Assembly (NCBI RefSeq): GCF_007827795.1 | Contig: NZ_VITI01000003.1 | Span: forward strand, 218,090 to 282,089 | DNA length: 64,000 bases | Direction: 5' to 3' | From: Azospirillum brasilense | Lineage (GTDB): Bacteria > Pseudomonadota > Alphaproteobacteria > Azospirillales > Azospirillaceae | In this document: positions 45,357-54,378 of the stretch, piece after piece | How positions within the stretch are numbered: the first letter of the stretch is position 1 | How the letters are laid out: the number at the start of each line of letters is the position of its first letter | Translations under genes and position numbers: made by a program | Notes under the pieces: model-generated | The model's database searches: none | What the model was told of the DNA's origin: nothing | The model's input: the letters and a program-made list of their open reading frames with translations, nothing else

Positions 45357-46586
45357 TCACGCCGACGCTTCGACCAGGGCGGAGACGCGCCGCGGCATGC
45401 GGACGACGAAGCTGGCGCCGCCACCGGACAGGCTTTCCACCTCGATGGTCCCCTGAAGAACCTGATGGACGAGGTTGTAGGCGATGTAGAGCCCCAGCCC
45501 GGGAAACTCGATGCCCCGGCGGGTGGTGAAGAAGGGATCGAAGAGCTTGGGCAGATGCTCCGGATCGATCCCCTTGCCATCGTCGGACAGGCGAAGTTCC
45601 ACCCAACCCTCCTCCCGCGGCATGACCGACAGGGTCACGCGCCCGCTCTGCCCCGGCCGGAAGGCGTGGGCCACGGCGTTGCGGATCAGGATGGACAGCA
45701 CCTCCGACAGCGGGCCGGGATGGCTGTCGATGGTCAGGCCGGCGGGGCAGGACACGGTAAGGCTGTGCCCGGCCTCGCGCAGATGCGGGTCCAGCCCGAA
45801 CAGCGCGTCGGACAGATAGTCCTTGAGGTCGAACACCCGCCGCTCCGATCCGGCGCGGTCCACCACCACCTGCTTGAAGCTCTGGATCAGGTTCGCGGTG
45901 CGCACGATGTTGGTGGTGACCAGCAACGTTCCTTCCCGCGCGTTCTCCAGGAAGCGGGCAAGGTCGGACTTGCGGATCGCCCCGCTCTGGAATTGCGAGG
46001 CCAGCGAGTCGACCAGCCCGGAGAGATGGGACACCGCAGTCAGAGCCACGCCGATCGGCGTGTTGATCTCGTGCGCGACGCCGGACACCAGAAGCCCCAG
46101 CGCCGCCATCTTCTCCGTCTGGATCAGGTGCTGCTGCGTCTCCTCCAGCCGGCTGTGGGCGGCGCGCACCTCCTCGACGGTGGCCCGCAACGAATCGGCG
46201 GTGGCCTTCAACGACAGGTGGTTCTTCACCCGCGCCAGGACGATGGGGGGGCTGATCGGCTTGCTGATGTAATCGACGGCGCCCAGGTCCAGCCCGAACT
46301 TCTCGTCCTCGACGGAGGTGCGGGCGGTGAGGAAGATCACCGGAACGTCGCGGGTCCGCGGATCGGCCTTCAGGCGGCGGCACACCTCGTATCCGTCCAT
46401 GCTCGGCATCATGACGTCGAGCAGGATCAGATCCGGCGGCTGGTCGGAAAAAGCGATGCGAAGCGCGGCATCGCCGTTGTTCACGGTCTTGACCGCGTAG
46501 ATGGATTTCAGGTGGCTGCTCAGCAGCGACAGGTTGTCGGCGGTGTCATCCACAATGAGAATCGTCGCCTTCGTCGGTGCTCCCAT
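45357..46586 (-). CDS. Receiver-histidine kinase hybrid (REC-HisKA-HATPase), cytoplasmic
   Basis: 409 aa from ATG 46586 (GGGGCGGAA upstream). N-terminal receiver (about 8-122) with [34 protein letters not shown] and [10 protein letters not shown]; short coiled linker; HisKA with [20 protein letters not shown] (phospho-His in VAHEINTP); HATPase_c with [30 protein letters not shown] and [10 protein letters not shown]. No membrane segments. It is convergent with the lone receiver gene (40 bases apart) and likely part of the same phosphorelay as an input or branch kinase. Confidence 0.88.
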   Translation of the reverse strand: MGAPTKATILIVDDTADNLSLLSSHLKSIYAVKTVNNGDAALRIAFSDQPPDLILLDVMMPSMDGYEVCRRLKADPRTRDVPVIFLTARTSVEDEKFGLDLGAVDYISKPISPPIVLARVKNHLSLKATADSLRATVEEVRAAHSRLEETQQHLIQTEKMAALGLLVSGVAHEINTPIGVALTAVSHLSGLVDSLASQFQSGAIRKSDLARFLENAREGTLLVTTNIVRTANLIQSFKQVVVDRAGSERRVFDLKDYLSDALFGLDPHLREAGHSLTVSCPAGLTIDSHPGPLSEVLSILIRNAVAHAFRPGQSGRVTLSVMPREEGWVELRLSDDGKGIDPEHLPKLFDPFFTTRRGIEFPGLGLYIAYNLVHQVLQGTIEVESLSGGGASFVVRMPRRVSALVEASA

Positions 46587-46997
46587 TTCCGCCCCTTCCT
46601 CTTGCGGCGGAAAGGGACGATCCGGCACTGCCCCCGATCAGGGGCGCCGGCCACAACCAGCGCGTCACCGGTCTGCAGAAACACCCTTGTCCGCCCAAAG
46701 GGACATTACAACGCGATTTTTTATCGTCAACGACAATTTATCGGCGGCATTCGCTCCAACAAAACTCTTTTCGACTCATTTTCTGTCAGAAAAACAACTG
46801 CATTTTACGCATCGCCAGAAAATACCAAACGCCCCGAAAATGCCAAACGTCATGTCACCCCAGGGGAACCGGTCGAAGCTCAAAGGCGTTTCCGTGTCCG
46901 CGAGCCACGGCCGGGGCGCGAAAAAGTGGTAGTCCGCCCCCACCCGTCAAACTGTCACAGACCACCCGTATAGTCCGTCCAACTTTGGAAACGCCTC
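46587..46997. other. Intergenic region, AT-rich centre
   Basis: About 410 bases between the divergent receiver-kinase and the zinc-finger ORF. 46690-46860 is unusually A/T-rich for this genome (GATTTTTTATCGTCAACG, GAAAAACAACTGCATTTTAC). No coding character or RNA gene recognised; presumably promoters for both sides. Confidence 0.45.
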
Positions 46998-47267
46998 GTG
47001 AATCCAGCCATGCCGATGCAGACACACGCCCGTATGCCCCAATCCCTTCCCACGCCCAAGCTGCATTGCGCCTGCTGCGGGCGGCCGTTCACCCGCCCCT
47101 CCGGGCGCGGCCCCGCCCCGCTCTACTGCTCGGCCGACTGCCGGACGCAGATCCGCATCCGCCAGCGGGTGTGGTCGAGCCGGCCCGGCTACGCCGCGAG
47201 CGGCCCGACAAACCACCGGACGGCCAACCACCGGGACACCCGGTTCGAGACGGCGTGCGCATCATGA
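46998..47267 (+). CDS. Small zinc-finger (treble-clef-like) protein
   Basis: Up to 89 aa (GTG 46998; ATG 47010 is an alternative). Central motif CACCGRPFTRP-x9-YCSADCR (CxxC-x15-CxxxC) is a compact zinc-binding module followed by a basic stretch RTQIRIRQRVW, a plausible nucleic-acid-binding finger. The C-terminal tail is low-complexity. The stop overlaps the start of the next gene (ATGA at 47264), so the pair is translationally coupled. Function unknown; the coupling suggests joint action with the downstream protein. Confidence 0.6.
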   Translation: MNPAMPMQTHARMPQSLPTPKLHCACCGRPFTRPSGRGPAPLYCSADCRTQIRIRQRVWSSRPGYAASGPTNHRTANHRDTRFETACAS

Positions 47268-47701
47268 TGAAGCTGGTGATCCACGACCGCCACTCCGCCG
47301 CCGGGCTGATCCTGCCGGATGTCGGCCATATGCGCGACGTCGTGCGCGCCCTGCGCGGGCTGGAGACGGTGGACAGCGCGTCGGTGCTTCTGGAGGCCTT
47401 CGCCCGGCGCTGCCTGGAGGCCGGCGTGGCCTTCGATTCGACGGACCCGCTGACCGCCTGTTCCTTCTGCACCCATCTGGTGGAGGTGGAGGTCCATGCG
47501 GAGGACGGGGCGGCCCCCGTCCAGTTCGTCCGGCTGTACGACCGCGACGCCGACGGCATCCTCTGCCGCCGCCATCACGGCACTCTGCACGCGGTGGCCC
47601 GGCAGCTGCGGTGCGAGGACGGCGTGCCCTTCCCCACCCTGCCGGCCATCGCCGCCAAGACGGCGGCTTTCACCGCCGCGATCCCGCCGCGCCCGCTCTG
47701 A
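47264..47701 (+). CDS. Uncharacterised protein, paralogue of the 21935-22345 product
   Basis: 145 aa. Two adjacent ATGs (47264, 47267) begin MMKLVIHDRHSAAGL. It aligns end to end with the 136-aa protein at 21935-22345 (shared KLVIxDxHxAAGL, F/LAxRCL, DPL, THLVE/THIVE, GxxCRRxHxxL). It has additional Cys residues (CSFCTH). No domain recognised. It is coupled to the upstream zinc-finger microprotein and convergent with the sugar-oxidation operon. Confidence 0.7.
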   Translation: MMKLVIHDRHSAAGLILPDVGHMRDVVRALRGLETVDSASVLLEAFARRCLEAGVAFDSTDPLTACSFCTHLVEVEVHAEDGAAPVQFVRLYDRDADGILCRRHHGTLHAVARQLRCEDGVPFPTLPAIAAKTAAFTAAIPPRPL

Positions 47702-47729
47702 CCGGACGGACGCGAACGGAACCACCAAT

Positions 47730-47758
47730 CGTTACGGCATGTGCCCGTTACGGCATGT
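47730..47758. repeat. 13-bp direct repeat at the end of the SDR gene
   Basis: CGTTACGGCATGT occurs at 47730-47742 and again at 47746-47758. The inner copy contains the last codons and stop of the minus-strand SDR gene, and the outer copy duplicates that end just beyond it, consistent with a small slippage duplication. Confidence 0.8.
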
Positions 47759-48524
47759 ACTGGCCGCCGTTGACGTCGAGAACCTGCCCGGTGATGTAGC
47801 CGCTGCAAGCGTGCGACGCGAAGAACAGGAAGGTCGGGGCGCATTCCTCCGGACGGCCGAAGCGGCCCATCGGAAAGCCGGAGCCGATGCGGGCCTTGGT
47901 GTCCTCGTCCTTGTCGGCGTGGAAGGCCGTGTCGAAGGTGCCCGGCGACACCATGTTGAAGCGGATGCCGTCCTTGGTATGGAAGGCCACCCAGTTCTTC
48001 TGGATGTTGTGCAGCCACGCCTTGGCCGCGCCGTACAGGCCGGCACCCGGACCGCCGCCGGTGTAGCCGGCGACCGAACCGACCGAGATCACCGAAGAGG
48101 TGGTGCCGTTCTGCGCCGCCGCGGCCTTCAGGTGCGGCAGGGCGTGCTTGGTCACCATCAGGGCGGAGCGGGAGTTCAGGTCGGTCACCGCGTCGAAGAA
48201 TTCGTCGTCGATCTCCGGCAGCGGCTTGCGCGCGACCAGACCGCCCGCGTTGTTGATGAGCACGTCGATGCCGCCGAAGCGCTCCACGAAGGCCTCGACG
48301 AGCGTGCCGCACGCCGCGCTGTCCGACACGTCCGCCTGGAGGAAGACGACCTCGCCGCCCAGCCCGTTCAGACGGGCCAGCGTGGCCTTCAGGTCCGCCG
48401 GGACGCGGCGGCCGTTCATGGCGACCTTGGCGCCGGCGCGGGCGAACGCCTCCACCGCCGCCAGGCCGATGCCCTGCGTGGAGCCGGTGATGAGAACGCG
48501 CTTGCCCTTCAGATCGTCAAACAT
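47748..48524 (-). CDS. SDR-family dehydrogenase in sugar-oxidation operon
   Basis: 258 aa from ATG 48524 (AGAGGCAAGGA upstream; longer in-frame start rejected). Classical SDR: cofactor motif GSTQGIG near 14-20, NNAG near 92, catalytic Ser (SVISVGSVAG), Tyr and Lys (YGAAK), ending in GQVLDVNGGQYMP. Last gene of the 8-gene minus-strand operon with a lactonase, TTT transporter and KDGal enzymes, so it is likely an aldose 1-dehydrogenase that makes the lactone substrate of the neighbouring SMP-30 protein. Exact sugar (galactose, fucose, arabinose) is not deducible. Confidence 0.85.
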   Translation of the reverse strand: MFDDLKGKRVLITGSTQGIGLAAVEAFARAGAKVAMNGRRVPADLKATLARLNGLGGEVVFLQADVSDSAACGTLVEAFVERFGGIDVLINNAGGLVARKPLPEIDDEFFDAVTDLNSRSALMVTKHALPHLKAAAAQNGTTSSVISVGSVAGYTGGGPGAGLYGAAKAWLHNIQKNWVAFHTKDGIRFNMVSPGTFDTAFHADKDEDTKARIGSGFPMGRFGRPEECAPTFLFFASHACSGYITGQVLDVNGGQYMP

Positions 48525-48562
48525 TCCTTGCCTCTCGTGTCTTGGTGTCGTTTCGGCCCGGC

Positions 48563-49477
48563 TCAATCGGCCAGGCGGGGTTCCGGCAGGCCCTGGGCGC
48601 CGGGGTCGAACATCAGGACGCGCCCGCCATGCGGGTCCTCGGCGAGGTCCGCCGGCCCGCGGCAGAGCGAGGTGACCAGCATCGTCTGTAGGTCCGGCCC
48701 GCCGAAGGCGCACATGGTCGGCTTGCGCATCGGCACCTCGATCCGGCGGTCGAGGTCGCCGTTCGGGGTGAAGCGCTTGATGCAGCCCTCGTCCAGGCAG
48801 CAGATCCAATAGCAGCCGTCGACGTCCACCGCGGCGCCGTCGGGACGCCCGACCATCGACCGCATATCGACGAAGGGGCGGCGGTTGCCGGCGGTGCCGG
48901 TGTCCGTGTCATAATCCCAGGCCCAGACCATCCGCACGTCGCGGTGGCTGTCGGACGCATAGAGCGTGCGCCCGTCCGGGCTGAAGGCCGAGCCGTTGGG
49001 GATGATGTAGCCGCCGGTCCCCGTTTCGGTCAGCCCGTCGGCCCGCGTGAAGCGGTGCCACAGGCCGGAGGAGTCGCCCTTGCCGATGTCCATGACCATG
49101 CTGGACAGCCAGAACCGCCCCTGCCGGTCGCAGCGCCCGTCGTTGAAGCGCATGCCCTCCTTGGGGAAGCGGTGGGTGGCGAGGGTGGTGACCACCGCCT
49201 CTCCGCCCTCTCCCGGCAGATCCACATCGAAGACACCGGTTTCGCAGGCGCAGACCGCGCCGCCGTCCGGACGCAGGACGAGGCTGCCGATCATCTCCGG
49301 CAGGGTCCAGCGGCGGTGGGCGCCGCTGGAGGGGTCGAGCCGATGGATGGTCCGCGCCGGGATGTCGATCCAGGTCCACGAGCCCCGCTCGGCGTCCCAG
49401 ACCGGGTTCTCGCCGGTGCCGTTGCGCAGCTCGGGATCGAAGACGGCCTCCAGGCCGATTTCGGTTACGGTCGTCAT
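48563..49477 (-). CDS. SMP-30/gluconolactonase-family sugar lactonase
   Basis: 304 aa six-bladed beta-propeller of the SMP-30/regucalcin family. Visible features: GENPVWDAERGSWTWIDIPA (metal-site Glu), KEGMRFNDGRCDRQGRFWLS (metal Asn and Asp), IPNGSAFSPDGRTLYASDSH, and VGRPDGAAVDVDGCYWICCL. It hydrolyses an aldonolactone to the aldonate with a divalent metal. ATG 49477 overlaps the tctA stop (ATGA), so it is in the same operon. It supplies the step between the SDR dehydrogenase and the aldonate dehydratase, which is not encoded in the window. Confidence 0.9.
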   Translation of the reverse strand: MTTVTEIGLEAVFDPELRNGTGENPVWDAERGSWTWIDIPARTIHRLDPSSGAHRRWTLPEMIGSLVLRPDGGAVCACETGVFDVDLPGEGGEAVVTTLATHRFPKEGMRFNDGRCDRQGRFWLSSMVMDIGKGDSSGLWHRFTRADGLTETGTGGYIIPNGSAFSPDGRTLYASDSHRDVRMVWAWDYDTDTGTAGNRRPFVDMRSMVGRPDGAAVDVDGCYWICCLDEGCIKRFTPNGDLDRRIEVPMRKPTMCAFGGPDLQTMLVTSLCRGPADLAEDPHGGRVLMFDPGAQGLPEPRLAD

Positions 49478-51018
49478 TCCGGCGTCCCCATGCGGCTGGT
49501 TCCGGCGGCCGGGTTGATCGTCGACGGACCGCCCGCCGACCGCTGTGCCCACAGGCGCCGCAGCAGCGGCAGCAACAGCGTCACGATCGCGATGCTCAGA
49601 AGGGCCGCGGTGATCGGACGGGTGTAGAGGAAGTCGTAGCTGCCGTTGGACAGCGACAGCGCGCGGCGGAAGTTCGCCTCCGCCATCGGCCCCATGATGA
49701 GGGCGAGCACGACGGGCGAGGCCGGGAAGTCCCACTTCTGCATGAAGTAGCCGACGACGCCGGCGGCCAGCATGATCCAGATGTCGAACATGCTGTTGTT
49801 GATGGCGTAGGTGCCGACGATGCACAGCGCCAGGATGCACGGCGTCAGAACCGACTTCGGCATCTGCAGGATGCGCCCCATGAAGCGCAGCGAGCCGAGG
49901 CCGACCACCAGCATGAAGACGTAGCAGACCAGCATGCCGGCGAACAGCGTGAAGACCAGATCGGCGTGGTCCTTGAACAGCAGCGGGCCGGGCTGGAGCC
50001 CCTGGAGCGTCAGCGCGCCCAGCATCACCGCGGTCACCGCGTCGCCGGGGATGCCCAGCGTCAGCATGGTCAGCAGCGCGCCGCCCGTGCAGCCGTTGGC
50101 GCCGGATTCACAGGCGGCGACGGCGCCCAGTTCGCCCTTGCCGTAGTTCTCCGGCGTCTTGCTGAAGCGCTTGGCCTCGTTGTAGGCGACGAAGGCGGCG
50201 ATGTCGGCGCCGGCGCCGGGGATCATGCCGATGACGATGCCGAGGCCCGAGGAGCGTGCGATGTTGCCCAACTGGCGGCGGAAGATGTGCCAGGGCGGAA
50301 TGATGCGGTCCAGCGCCGCGGCCATGCCGGCGCGGACCTGCGGGTCCTCCAGCGACTTGAAGGCTTCGGCGGCGGCGAACAGGCCGATCATCACCGGGAT
50401 GAAGGGCACGTTGAACAGCTCGGTGTAGCCGCCGGTGTAGCGCGGGAAGCCGCCCATCGGGTCGAGCCCGACGGTCGCCAGCAGCAGGCCGAGGAAGCCG
50501 GAGATCAGGCCCTTGATGACCGACACGCCGGAGATGCTGGCGATGATCGACAGGCCGAAGACAGCGAGCGCGAAGGACTCCGACGCGCTGAACTCCAGGG
50601 CGAAGCGGGCCAGCACCGGGGCCAGGAAGATCAGCACGAAGACGCTGGCCGTGCCGCCCAGGAAGGACGAGAAGGTGGCGGTGCCGAGCGCGATGCCGGC
50701 CTGCCCCTTCTTGGTCAGCTCGTAGCCGTCGATGGCGGTGGCGGCGGCGGCGGGAGTGCCGGGGATCTTCAGCAGGATGGCCGTGACCGACCCGCCGTAG
50801 ATGCCGCCGAAGAAGACGCCGGAAATCATCAGCAGACCCGACAGCGGGTCCATGCCGAAGGTGAAGGGCAGCAGAATGGCCACGCCCATCGTCGCCGTCA
50901 GGCCCGGCAGCGCGCCGATGATGATGCCCAGCGTCACGCCGAACAGGGCGAGCAGCAGCGCCATGGGCTGGTTGAGCAGCGCCTGCGCGCCGTGAAGAAG
51001 CATGTCGAGTTCGTACAT
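49474..51018 (-). CDS. tctA: Tripartite tricarboxylate transporter large membrane subunit TctA
   Basis: 514 aa, about 12 TM segments. Family signatures GIIIGALPGLTATMGVAILL, FFGGIYGGSVTAILLKIPGT, and IGMIPGAGADIAAFVAYNEA with the repeated half GCTGGALLTMLTLGIPGDAV. It is the main membrane component of the TTT family, which uses a periplasmic TctC protein and an ion gradient. Substrate in this operon is probably a sugar acid such as galactonate (context inference). Confidence 0.93.
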   Translation of the reverse strand: MYELDMLLHGAQALLNQPMALLLALFGVTLGIIIGALPGLTATMGVAILLPFTFGMDPLSGLLMISGVFFGGIYGGSVTAILLKIPGTPAAAATAIDGYELTKKGQAGIALGTATFSSFLGGTASVFVLIFLAPVLARFALEFSASESFALAVFGLSIIASISGVSVIKGLISGFLGLLLATVGLDPMGGFPRYTGGYTELFNVPFIPVMIGLFAAAEAFKSLEDPQVRAGMAAALDRIIPPWHIFRRQLGNIARSSGLGIVIGMIPGAGADIAAFVAYNEAKRFSKTPENYGKGELGAVAACESGANGCTGGALLTMLTLGIPGDAVTAVMLGALTLQGLQPGPLLFKDHADLVFTLFAGMLVCYVFMLVVGLGSLRFMGRILQMPKSVLTPCILALCIVGTYAINNSMFDIWIMLAAGVVGYFMQKWDFPASPVVLALIMGPMAEANFRRALSLSNGSYDFLYTRPITAALLSIAIVTLLLPLLRRLWAQRSAGGPSTINPAAGTSRMGTPE

Positions 51019-51066
51019 CTCACCCCTCCGTCAGCGGAGCGTTGCGGCCGGTCGGATCGGTTCGGG

Positions 51067-51579
51067 TCATTCGAAAAGGCTCCCGACCGGAAGCGGCACG
51101 CTGAGCGCGTAGGCAAAGGCGGCGTAGATGAGCGCGGTCAGCACGGCGGCGATGGCGGCGTTCGCGATCAGGTTGCGCCGTCCCATCAGCCACATCAGGC
51201 CGAACAGGTAGATCGGAGTCGCGATGGCGTAGCCGACGAACTCCATGGCGTACAGGCAGACGGCGGTCGCGACGATGCCGATGGCCACGGTGCCGTAGCT
51301 GATCTTCGGCCCGACCTGCGCCGGATCGTCCGGGGGAGCGGCGGGCGCCCGCAGCGTGTTGAAGACCAGGATCGCGCACAGCACCAGCAGGGCCACGGCG
51401 AAGATGATCGGGAAACGGGCGGGGCCGACGTCGGTTTCCAGCATGGTCGGCGGGAAATCACCCGCGACGATGATGGCGGCGACCGCGACGGCCATGACCA
51501 GGGCGGCGATGACCAGCGTGGCAAGGCGGTCCTGCGGACGCAGGCCGACCTTGCCGCCCGGAGCGGGAGCGTTGCTCAT
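51067..51579 (-). CDS. tctB: Tripartite tricarboxylate transporter small membrane subunit TctB
   Basis: 170 aa with four hydrophobic helices (LATLVIAALVMAVAVAAIIV; RFPIIFAVALLVLCAILVF; TVAIGIVATAVCLYAMEFVG; ANAAIAAVLTALIYAAFAYA). Start ATG 51579 has AAGGAG 9 bases upstream; the track-length extension upstream is rejected. It lies between tctC and tctA, the standard order. Confidence 0.9.
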   Translation of the reverse strand: MSNAPAPGGKVGLRPQDRLATLVIAALVMAVAVAAIIVAGDFPPTMLETDVGPARFPIIFAVALLVLCAILVFNTLRAPAAPPDDPAQVGPKISYGTVAIGIVATAVCLYAMEFVGYAIATPIYLFGLMWLMGRRNLIANAAIAAVLTALIYAAFAYALSVPLPVGSLFE

Positions 51580-51660
51580 AAATGAATCTCCTTCGGACGC
51601 CCGGCGGCCCGAAGGCCGCCGGGGACACGCCGGGGATGCGGCTTGCGTGAACGGCAAGCC

Positions 51661-52626
51661 TTACTTGGACAGGCCGATCTGCTTCATCAGCACCTTGAAC
51701 ATCTCGGCATCCTTCTCCATGGCCACCTTGTACTCCGGGCCGTCGAGATAGGCGTAGCTGAGGTTCATCTTGGCCAGCTGATCGCGGAAGCCCTGCTCCT
51801 CGACCGCCTTCTTGGAGGCCGTGCGCAGCGTCTCGACGATGTTCGCCGGGGTCTTCTTCGGAACGACGATGCCGCGCCAGGTGGCGACCGTCACGTCGAT
51901 GCCCTTCTCCTTCAGCGTCGGGGCGTCCGGGAACGCCTTGGAGCGCTGGTCGTCCATCACGGCCAGGATGCGCAGCGTGCCGGCGGCGACATGGCTGGAC
52001 ACCTCGGCCGGGCTGACGCTGACAGCCTCGATGTGGTTGCCGAGAAGTGCCGTGACCGCCGGGTTGGCGCCGTCATAGGGGATGTGGCTGAACTTCAGGC
52101 CGGACTTGGTCGCCAGGGCCTCGGCGGCGAGGTGCCAGATGGCGCCGGTGCCGGAGTTGCCGATGCGGACCTTGCCCGGATTCTCCTTGGCGTAGGCCAG
52201 GAACTCCTCGATGGTCTTCCACGGCGCGCCGGCGTTGACCGTGATGGCGCTCGGCTCCGCGTTCAGGCGGGCGATCGGCGTGAAATCATCGGCCGTGAAG
52301 CGGGCGACGCCGAGGTTCGGCAGGGTGGTGATCTCCACGGTGCCCATGCCGATGCGGTAGCCGTCCGGACGGGCGGCCATGATCTCCGACAGGCCGACGG
52401 CGCCGCCGCCGCCGGTCTTGTTCACCACGCCGACCGACTGCGGCAGGTGGCGGTTCACGGCGTCCGCATAGGCGCGGGCCACGAGATCGGTGCCGCCGCC
52501 GGCGGCGTACGGAACGATCAGCTCGATCGCCTTGGTCGGGTACTCGGCGGCCTGCACGGCGACCATCATGGTGGCGGAGGTCAGCGCGCCGACGACGGCG
52601 CCGGTGACGAAACGATAGCCCTTCAT
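51661..52626 (-). CDS. tctC: Tripartite tricarboxylate transporter periplasmic binding protein TctC (Bug family)
   Basis: 321 aa with signal peptide (MKGYRFVTGAVVGALTSATM plus AVQA). Bug-family fold: YPTKAIELIVPYAAGGGTDL near 29-48, the NKTGGGGAVGL loop near 68-78, and IPYDGANPAVTALLGNHIEA. It captures a carboxylated ligand, expected here to be an aldonic acid, and delivers it to TctAB. The pocket residues cannot specify the ligand by eye. Confidence 0.92.
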   Translation of the reverse strand: MKGYRFVTGAVVGALTSATMMVAVQAAEYPTKAIELIVPYAAGGGTDLVARAYADAVNRHLPQSVGVVNKTGGGGAVGLSEIMAARPDGYRIGMGTVEITTLPNLGVARFTADDFTPIARLNAEPSAITVNAGAPWKTIEEFLAYAKENPGKVRIGNSGTGAIWHLAAEALATKSGLKFSHIPYDGANPAVTALLGNHIEAVSVSPAEVSSHVAAGTLRILAVMDDQRSKAFPDAPTLKEKGIDVTVATWRGIVVPKKTPANIVETLRTASKKAVEEQGFRDQLAKMNLSYAYLDGPEYKVAMEKDAEMFKVLMKQIGLSK

Positions 52627-52729
52627 GAACGTTCTCCCTGGAAAATTGCTTGTGATGGTGAGGGGGGAGGAAGACCGCGGCGCGTTCTGCGACCGGCCGC
52701 GGCGTGATGCGCTGTTGCCGTGGGTTCGG

Positions 52730-53380
52730 TCAGCGCGGGTTCAGGCGCCGCCACGCGGCGACGAAGGCGTCCGCCCGGGCGCCGACCTCGGCGGCGGACA
52801 GGCCCGGCGCGTAGAGCGCCGATCCGAGCCCGAAGCCGGCCACGCCGGCCTCCAGGAACGGCGCCATGGTGTCCGGGGCGATGCCGCCCACGGGCAGCAG
52901 GCGGGTGCCGGCGGGCAGGATCGCGCGCATCGCCTTGATGATGCGCGGGCCGACCAGCTCCGCCGGGAAGATCTTCAGGGCGTCGGCCCCGGCTGACAGC
53001 GCTGCGAAAGCTTCCGTCGGCGTGGCGATTCCGGGCAGGCTGACCAACCCCGCGGCCTTGGCGGCGCGGATCACCGCCGTGTCGGCGTGCGGCATGACGA
53101 CCAGATCGGCCCCGATCTCCTTCAGCCGGGCCACCTGCTCCACCGCCAGGACCGTGCCGGCGCCGACCAGCGCGTCGCGCGGCAGCAGCCGGCGGACGGC
53201 GGCGATGCTGTCGAACGGATCGGGCGAGTTCAGCGGCACCTCGATCATGCGGAAGCCGCTGTCGTAGAGCGTCTGCGCGATGCCTTCCGCCTCCGCGGGG
53301 GTCAGCCCGCGCAGGATGGCGACCAGCGGCAGGGCGGAAAAGGCGGCGTCGAAGCGGGCCTTCAGGGATTCATCGGACAT
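52730..53380 (-). CDS. dgoA: 2-dehydro-3-deoxy-6-phosphogalactonate aldolase
   Basis: 216 aa class I aldolase (KDPG/KDPGal aldolase family). Features: LPLVAILRGLTPAEAEGIAQ, MIEVPLNSPDPF (catalytic Glu), VGAGTVL, MPHADTAVIRAAKAAGL, and DALKIFPAELVGP with the Schiff-base Lys; C-terminal LLPVGGIAPDTM. The NSPDP and IFPAE variants favour KDPGal (DgoA) over KDPG aldolase. Start ATG 53380 has GGGAG 9 bases upstream; the GTG at 53389 is too close to the Shine-Dalgarno. It splits KDPGal to pyruvate and glyceraldehyde-3-phosphate and follows dgoK by 5 bases. Confidence 0.92.
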   Translation of the reverse strand: MSDESLKARFDAAFSALPLVAILRGLTPAEAEGIAQTLYDSGFRMIEVPLNSPDPFDSIAAVRRLLPRDALVGAGTVLAVEQVARLKEIGADLVVMPHADTAVIRAAKAAGLVSLPGIATPTEAFAALSAGADALKIFPAELVGPRIIKAMRAILPAGTRLLPVGGIAPDTMAPFLEAGVAGFGLGSALYAPGLSAAEVGARADAFVAAWRRLNPR

Positions 53381-53385
53381 GGTCG

Positions 53386-54378
53386 TCACTCCCCCGCCGG
53401 CGCGATCAGGCCGGCGGCAACGGCGAACTGGAAGAGCCCACGCGGGGCGGTGTTCTCAAGCCGGTCGGTGGGCTCGACGCCCAGCAGCTCCAGGCCGCGC
53501 ACATAGCGGCGGCAGAGCGCGCCCTCGCCGATCAGCAGAAGCGGACGGCCCTCGTGCAGCTCGTTGCGCATGTGGCCGAGGCCGGAGACCAGCTCGTGCC
53601 CGATCAGCAGGCCGGACAGGTAATCCTTCAGAAGCTCCGCCGGCATGCGGCGGGTGATGCCGAGCGTGCGCGCGGCGAAGATCTGGTGCGTGAAGTCGCC
53701 CAGCCCGCTGGCCTGCGCCGCCCGCACGCCCTCGGCGAAGGCAGCATCGGACTCGGCCTCCGCCGGGGCGGCGTCCGCCGGCATCAGCCGGCCGAGGATC
53801 GAATGCTTGCACAGCACGGCGAAGGTCTCGCCGGTCATGTAGGTGGAGAAACGGATCATGCGCCCGCCCACGATCTCCACCCATTTGGAATGGGTGCCCG
53901 GCAGGACCATGCAGGCGTCGCGGCCCCAGTCGGAACGGTCGGCCAGCACGCCGGCGATCTGGATCTCCTCGCCGCGCAGGATGTCCGGCGGGCCGCTCGG
54001 CGGGTCGTAGAGGACACCCGGCGCGATCAGGATGCGGGACCCCGATGCGCTTTCCACCGGGATGGCCTGCGAGGCCAGGGTGGTCGTGTCGGCGGGGCAG
54101 CGGACATAGGGGGCCTCGCGCCAGCCCTGGGCGCTGCCGACCATGCCGCCGGCCACGACCGGCAAGCCCGGATATGCTGCCAGCCAATCGCCGCACAGGT
54201 CGGTGAAGGCCTGCTCGAAACCGGTGATGCCCGGCATCGGCAGGTTCTGGATGCCGTGCGCGTTGGCGCGCTGGTCCAGCACCCGCCCGTCGCGGTCCAT
54301 CAGGAAGCCGCGCAGGCTCGACGTTCCCCAGTCGAGGGCGATCAGCGATGCCCCGACGCCCGTTCGTCCCGTTTCCAT
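53386..54378 (-). CDS. dgoK: 2-dehydro-3-deoxygalactonokinase
   Basis: 330 aa DgoK family (PF05035). N-terminal phosphate-binding segment IALDWGTSSLRGFLMDRDGR, then PMPGITGFEQAFTDLCGDW, VVAGGMVGSAQGWREAPYV, the central MVLPGTHSKWVEIVGGRMIR and SGLLIGHELVSG. It phosphorylates 2-keto-3-deoxygalactonate at C6 with ATP. Start ATG 54378 has AAGGATTTGGG upstream and lies inside the 3' end of the IclR gene (37-base overlap). Confidence 0.93.
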   Translation of the reverse strand: METGRTGVGASLIALDWGTSSLRGFLMDRDGRVLDQRANAHGIQNLPMPGITGFEQAFTDLCGDWLAAYPGLPVVAGGMVGSAQGWREAPYVRCPADTTTLASQAIPVESASGSRILIAPGVLYDPPSGPPDILRGEEIQIAGVLADRSDWGRDACMVLPGTHSKWVEIVGGRMIRFSTYMTGETFAVLCKHSILGRLMPADAAPAEAESDAAFAEGVRAAQASGLGDFTHQIFAARTLGITRRMPAELLKDYLSGLLIGHELVSGLGHMRNELHEGRPLLLIGEGALCRRYVRGLELLGVEPTDRLENTAPRGLFQFAVAAGLIAPAGE

